Source: Terribacillus halophilus
Lineage (GTDB): Bacteria > Bacillota > Bacilli > Bacillales > Amphibacillaceae
Length of the DNA stretch: 64,000 nt
Assembly: GCF_900101385.1 (NCBI RefSeq)
Contig: NZ_FMZB01000009.1
Coordinates: 62,001-126,000, forward strand
Direction: 5' to 3'
Positions within the stretch are counted from its first letter, which is position 1; each line of letters opens with the position of its first letter. The position numbers and the translations under genes were made by a program. Positions 61,594 to 64,000 of this stretch are shown one piece after another. Under the pieces are notes generated by a model. The model had not been told where the DNA came from. It saw only the letters and a program-made list of their open reading frames with translations, and did no database searches.

Positions 61594-62301
61594 ATGCTTA
61601 AATATCAGCAGATCGCCAATGAAATTCAACAGGATATTGAAAAGAATGATCTCCCGCAGGGCACCAAGCTTCCTGTGCTGGAAACCTTGATGTCCCAATA
61701 TAAAACAAGCAAAAGCACCGTCATCAAAGCACTTAGCTTGCTTGAACGAAAGGGTCTTGTCTATCAAGTGCGCGGCAGCGGCATCTTTGTACGGCGCCAC
61801 AACCGGAAAGGCTATATCAGCTTCTCCAACCAAGGCTTCAGTGATGAGTTGAGCGGATTCGATATAACTGCCAAAGTACTGGAACTCGATATCCAAAAAC
61901 CTTCAGCAGAAGTAGCCTTTAATCTGAAAATTGACCCGGAAGACGACGTCTATTACGTCAAACGGATACGATATATCAACGGACAAACCCTTTGCCTCGA
62001 AGAATCCTATTACAATAAAGCAATTGTTACCTATCTGAATAACGAAATTGCAACCGGGTCTATCTTTGACTACATCAGCAATGGCTTAGGCGCCAAGATA
62101 GGCTTCTCCGATATGTACGTGCATATCCAGAAGCTGGATGAAAATGAAGCACAGCATCTTGGACTTCAAACAGGTGATCCAAAACTGTTCGTGGAAACAA
62201 TCTTCTACTTGAACAATGGTCTGCCGTTCGACTTTTCACGGATTTCCTATAACTACGAGCAGTCGCAATTCTTTTTCCAGTCGACGGGGTATTCCTTATA
62301 A
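61594..62301 (+). CDS. GntR/UTRA family regulator of the beta-glucoside operon
   Basis: A 235-residue regulator. The N-terminal winged helix reads QQIANEIQQDIEKNDLPQGT and LMSQYKTSKSTVIKALSLLE. The C-terminal UTRA domain contains YYVKRIRYINGQTLCLEESY and GLPFDFSRISYNYEQSQFFF. UTRA regulators bind phospho-sugars, so a phosphorylated beta-glucoside should relieve repression. It is divergent from bglP and its probable operator lies in the shared gap. AAGGAATG precedes the ATG; an extended -10 TGCTAAAAT lies at 61554-61562. Confidence 0.88.
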   Translation: MLKYQQIANEIQQDIEKNDLPQGTKLPVLETLMSQYKTSKSTVIKALSLLERKGLVYQVRGSGIFVRRHNRKGYISFSNQGFSDELSGFDITAKVLELDIQKPSAEVAFNLKIDPEDDVYYVKRIRYINGQTLCLEESYYNKAIVTYLNNEIATGSIFDYISNGLGAKIGFSDMYVHIQKLDENEAQHLGLQTGDPKLFVETIFYLNNGLPFDFSRISYNYEQSQFFFQSTGYSL

Positions 62302-62302
62302 G

Positions 62303-62659
62303 ATGAAAAATGAATTAATGAGGGTTTTTGAGGATTGGGAGACAGAGTTGACGAGAAATGAATGGTATTTTAGTGATTGCTATGAAGCGTTGACGAAGGA
62401 CCTTTCTTCCTCCGATGCATTTGAAGCTATCCCCGATGTCATTATTGTACTCCTGACTGTTAAAGATACTTACCTGCTGAGCGAAACACTCGACTTCCTG
62501 GATACTGTGTACAACATAGCAAATACCACTGAAATACACCCTTTGCTTCGAGAGGAATGGAGAAATATAAAACAGCACATTCACAGACTTGGCGATGATT
62601 ACAGCCATAATGTATGGAGAAAACTTAATAAGACACTTGGTGTATCCGAGCTGTTCTGA
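62303..62659 (+). CDS. Hypothetical protein
   Basis: A 118-residue acidic helical protein (VFEDWETELTRNEWYFSDCY; HPLLREEWRNIKQHIHRLGD) that starts one base after the GntR stop codon and is probably translated by coupling. No membrane segment or recognised domain. Its layout recalls small immunity or adaptor proteins, but no toxin gene is adjacent. It ends before a strong terminator. Confidence 0.5.
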   Translation: MKNELMRVFEDWETELTRNEWYFSDCYEALTKDLSSSDAFEAIPDVIIVLLTVKDTYLLSETLDFLDTVYNIANTTEIHPLLREEWRNIKQHIHRLGDDYSHNVWRKLNKTLGVSELF

Positions 62660-62662
62660 CCA

Positions 62663-62706
62663 TTGAAAAAGCAACCAAGCTGCTAGACGAAAGACTTGGT
62701 TGCCTT
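62663..62706 (+). terminator. Hairpin terminator
   Basis: AAAGCAACCAAG and CTTGGTTGCCTTTT pair around a loop of about 17 bases, ending in a T-run, between the hypothetical gene and the convergent fumarase gene. Confidence 0.75.
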
Positions 62707-62711
62707 TTATT

Positions 62712-64000
62712 TTAAATATTCGGTTTCACCATATCTTCCGGCTTCACCATCTCATCAAACTGTGCTTCTGTCAGCAAGTTGAGCTTGACGGCCGCTTCTT
62801 TCAACGTCAGGCCTTCCTTATGCGCAAGCTTGGCGATTTTTGCTGCAAACTCATAGCCGATATGTGGATTCAATGCTGTCACGAGCATCAAGGAATTCGT
62901 TAAATTATCCTGGATGGTTTGTTCGTTCGGCTCAATTCCTACGGCACAATTATCATGGAAGGATACCATACTGTCACTCAATAGTTGAACGGATTGCAAG
63001 AAATTATAAATAATCACAGGTTTGAATACATTTAGTTCAAAATTACCCTGACTTGCCGCAAATCCGATTGTTGCGTCATTACCCATGACTTGAGCTGCCA
63101 CCATCGTCACCGCTTCACATTGCGTCGGATTTACCTTGCCCGGCATGATGGAGCTGCCTGGCTCATTTTCAGGAATGATGATTTCGCCAATACCACAGCG
63201 TGGTCCGCTTGCCAGCCATCGTACATCATTGGCAATCTTCATCAAGTCCGCCGCAAGTGCCTTCAATGCACCATGGACATATGTCATTTCGTCATGGCTA
63301 GTCAATGCATGGAACTTATTCGGTGAGCTGATGAATGCTTGGCCGGTGAACTTGGTAATCTCCTCCGCGACAGTTTCACCAAATTGCGGATGTGCATTGA
63401 TTCCGGTGCCCACTGCTGTACCGCCAATCGCCAAAGCACGCAGTTTTTCAGTAGCTTCAGAAATCATTTCTTTGGAACGGTCCAGCATATGCACCCAGCC
63501 ACTTATCTCCTGTCCAAGTGTCAATGGCGTGGCATCCTGAAGATGTGTGCGTCCAATTTTCACGATGTCATTGTACTTTTCAGCTTTTTCATGCAGCGTG
63601 TGACGAAGCTGATCCAGCGCTGGAAGCAGTTGTTCATAAACTGCCAGCACACCTGCAACATGCATTGCTGTCGGGAATGTATCATTCGAGCTTTGACTGC
63701 GATTGACATCATCATTCGGATGTACCACCACTGCAGCACCTTTTTCTTTTAGCATAGCAGTAGCAAGATTTGCTACGACTTCGTTCATGTTCATATTACT
63801 TTGCGTACCGCTCCCTGTCTGCCATACGACAAGCGGGAAGTTGTCATCATACTTACCGGTGAGGATATCGTCACAAACAGCTGCGATTGCCTCTGCTTTT
63901 TCACTGTCCAGATTACCAAGACGTTGATTAGCGATAGCTGTGCTGCGCTTCAATATAGCGAAAGCCTTCACGACACGCTCCGGCATTTTTTCTAAACCTA
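62712..64000 (-). CDS. fumC: Class II fumarate hydratase (FumC), C-terminal part (cut by window edge)
   Basis: The frame reaches the right edge with the codons for [13 protein letters not shown], so the N-terminal 35 or so residues lie outside the window. Visible motifs are [29 protein letters not shown] and the fumarase/aspartase signature [11 protein letters not shown]. This is the heat-stable, iron-free fumarase of the citric acid cycle, converting fumarate and malate. The Ser and His active-site residues lie in these motifs. Residues beyond the signature continue normally to the stop. Confidence 0.93.
   Translation of the reverse strand, partial: GLEKMPERVVKAFAILKRSTAIANQRLGNLDSEKAEAIAAVCDDILTGKYDDNFPLVVWQTGSGTQSNMNMNEVVANLATAMLKEKGAAVVVHPNDDVNRSQSSNDTFPTAMHVAGVLAVYEQLLPALDQLRHTLHEKAEKYNDIVKIGRTHLQDATPLTLGQEISGWVHMLDRSKEMISEATEKLRALAIGGTAVGTGINAHPQFGETVAEEITKFTGQAFISSPNKFHALTSHDEMTYVHGALKALAADLMKIANDVRWLASGPRCGIGEIIIPENEPGSSIMPGKVNPTQCEAVTMVAAQVMGNDATIGFAASQGNFELNVFKPVIIYNFLQSVQLLSDSMVSFHDNCAVGIEPNEQTIQDNLTNSLMLVTALNPHIGYEFAAKIAKLAHKEGLTLKEAAVKLNLLTEAQFDEMVKPEDMVKPNI

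Overview
The window looks like chromosomal DNA of a low-to-mid GC Firmicute of the family Bacillaceae. Supporting signs are strong AGGAGG-type ribosome binding sites, ATGA/GTGA-coupled starts, bidirectional hairpin terminators, an S-box (SAM-I) riboswitch, and operator sequences matching Bacillus PerR, WalR, CcpA and (weaker) CodY. B. subtilis-like gene groups (yfkJ-yfkI-yfkH, yfmS-yfmT, mreBH, ykwD, zosA) point the same way. My impression is a halotolerant soil relative of Terribacillus or Oceanobacillus; this is inference. I see no rRNA, tRNA, CRISPR array, prophage or intact insertion sequence.

Layout. 1-2.0 kb: amino-acid (probably cystine-type) ABC uptake genes with two tandem binding-protein paralogues, cut by the left edge. 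2.1-5.6 kb: a ZosA-like metal ATPase behind a perfect PerR box, then a yfkJIH-like group whose phosphatase gene is a pseudogene. 5.7-8.7 kb: LD-carboxypeptidase-like protein, an S-box-controlled flavin monooxygenase and a DUF1992 protein. 8.7-11.1 kb: a secreted CAP protein divergent from an MreB homologue, with a WalR box and promoter between them. 11.1-16.5 kb: a YdbC-uracil glycosylase-VOC operon, small conserved proteins, a ChbG deacetylase, a nested palindromic repeat of about 280 bp, an IDEAL-domain protein and a CorA transporter. 16.5-25 kb: a DASS transporter, two M20 amidohydrolases enclosing an aberrant UppS paralogue, a PadR/DUF2812/M50 peptidase operon and a pseudouridine synthase. 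25-31.8 kb: LysR regulator, membrane transporter plus M20 dipeptidase behind a CodY-like box, secreted rhamnogalacturonan lyase and a cupin. 31.8-40.3 kb: yfmST, a GH46 chitosanase, small membrane proteins, acetyltransferase, fused PabB-PabC, methyltransferase, MerR-like and Nudix proteins. 40.3-46.7 kb: an alpha-mannosidase/sugar ABC operon with a consensus cre. 46.8-57.9 kb: NhaC antiporter overlapping a PqqB-like hydrolase, assorted acetyltransferases, an AAA ATPase, a TetR regulator and a BCCT osmolyte transporter. 58-62.7 kb: a beta-glucoside PTS plus 6-phospho-beta-glucosidase operon with a divergent GntR regulator. The right edge cuts class II fumarase.

Taken together the region is mostly metabolic and accessory: plant and fungal polysaccharide use (rhamnogalacturonan, mannosides, beta-glucosides, chitosan) under probable CcpA control, amino acid and peptide salvage, metal and osmotic homeostasis, and cell-wall maintenance. 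I do not see an obvious new defence or mobile system. The most unusual items are the UppS paralogue lacking a conserved metal ligand, the decayed phosphatase, the structured repeat whose terminal hairpin recurs elsewhere as a terminator-like element, and several tightly arranged regulatory sites.
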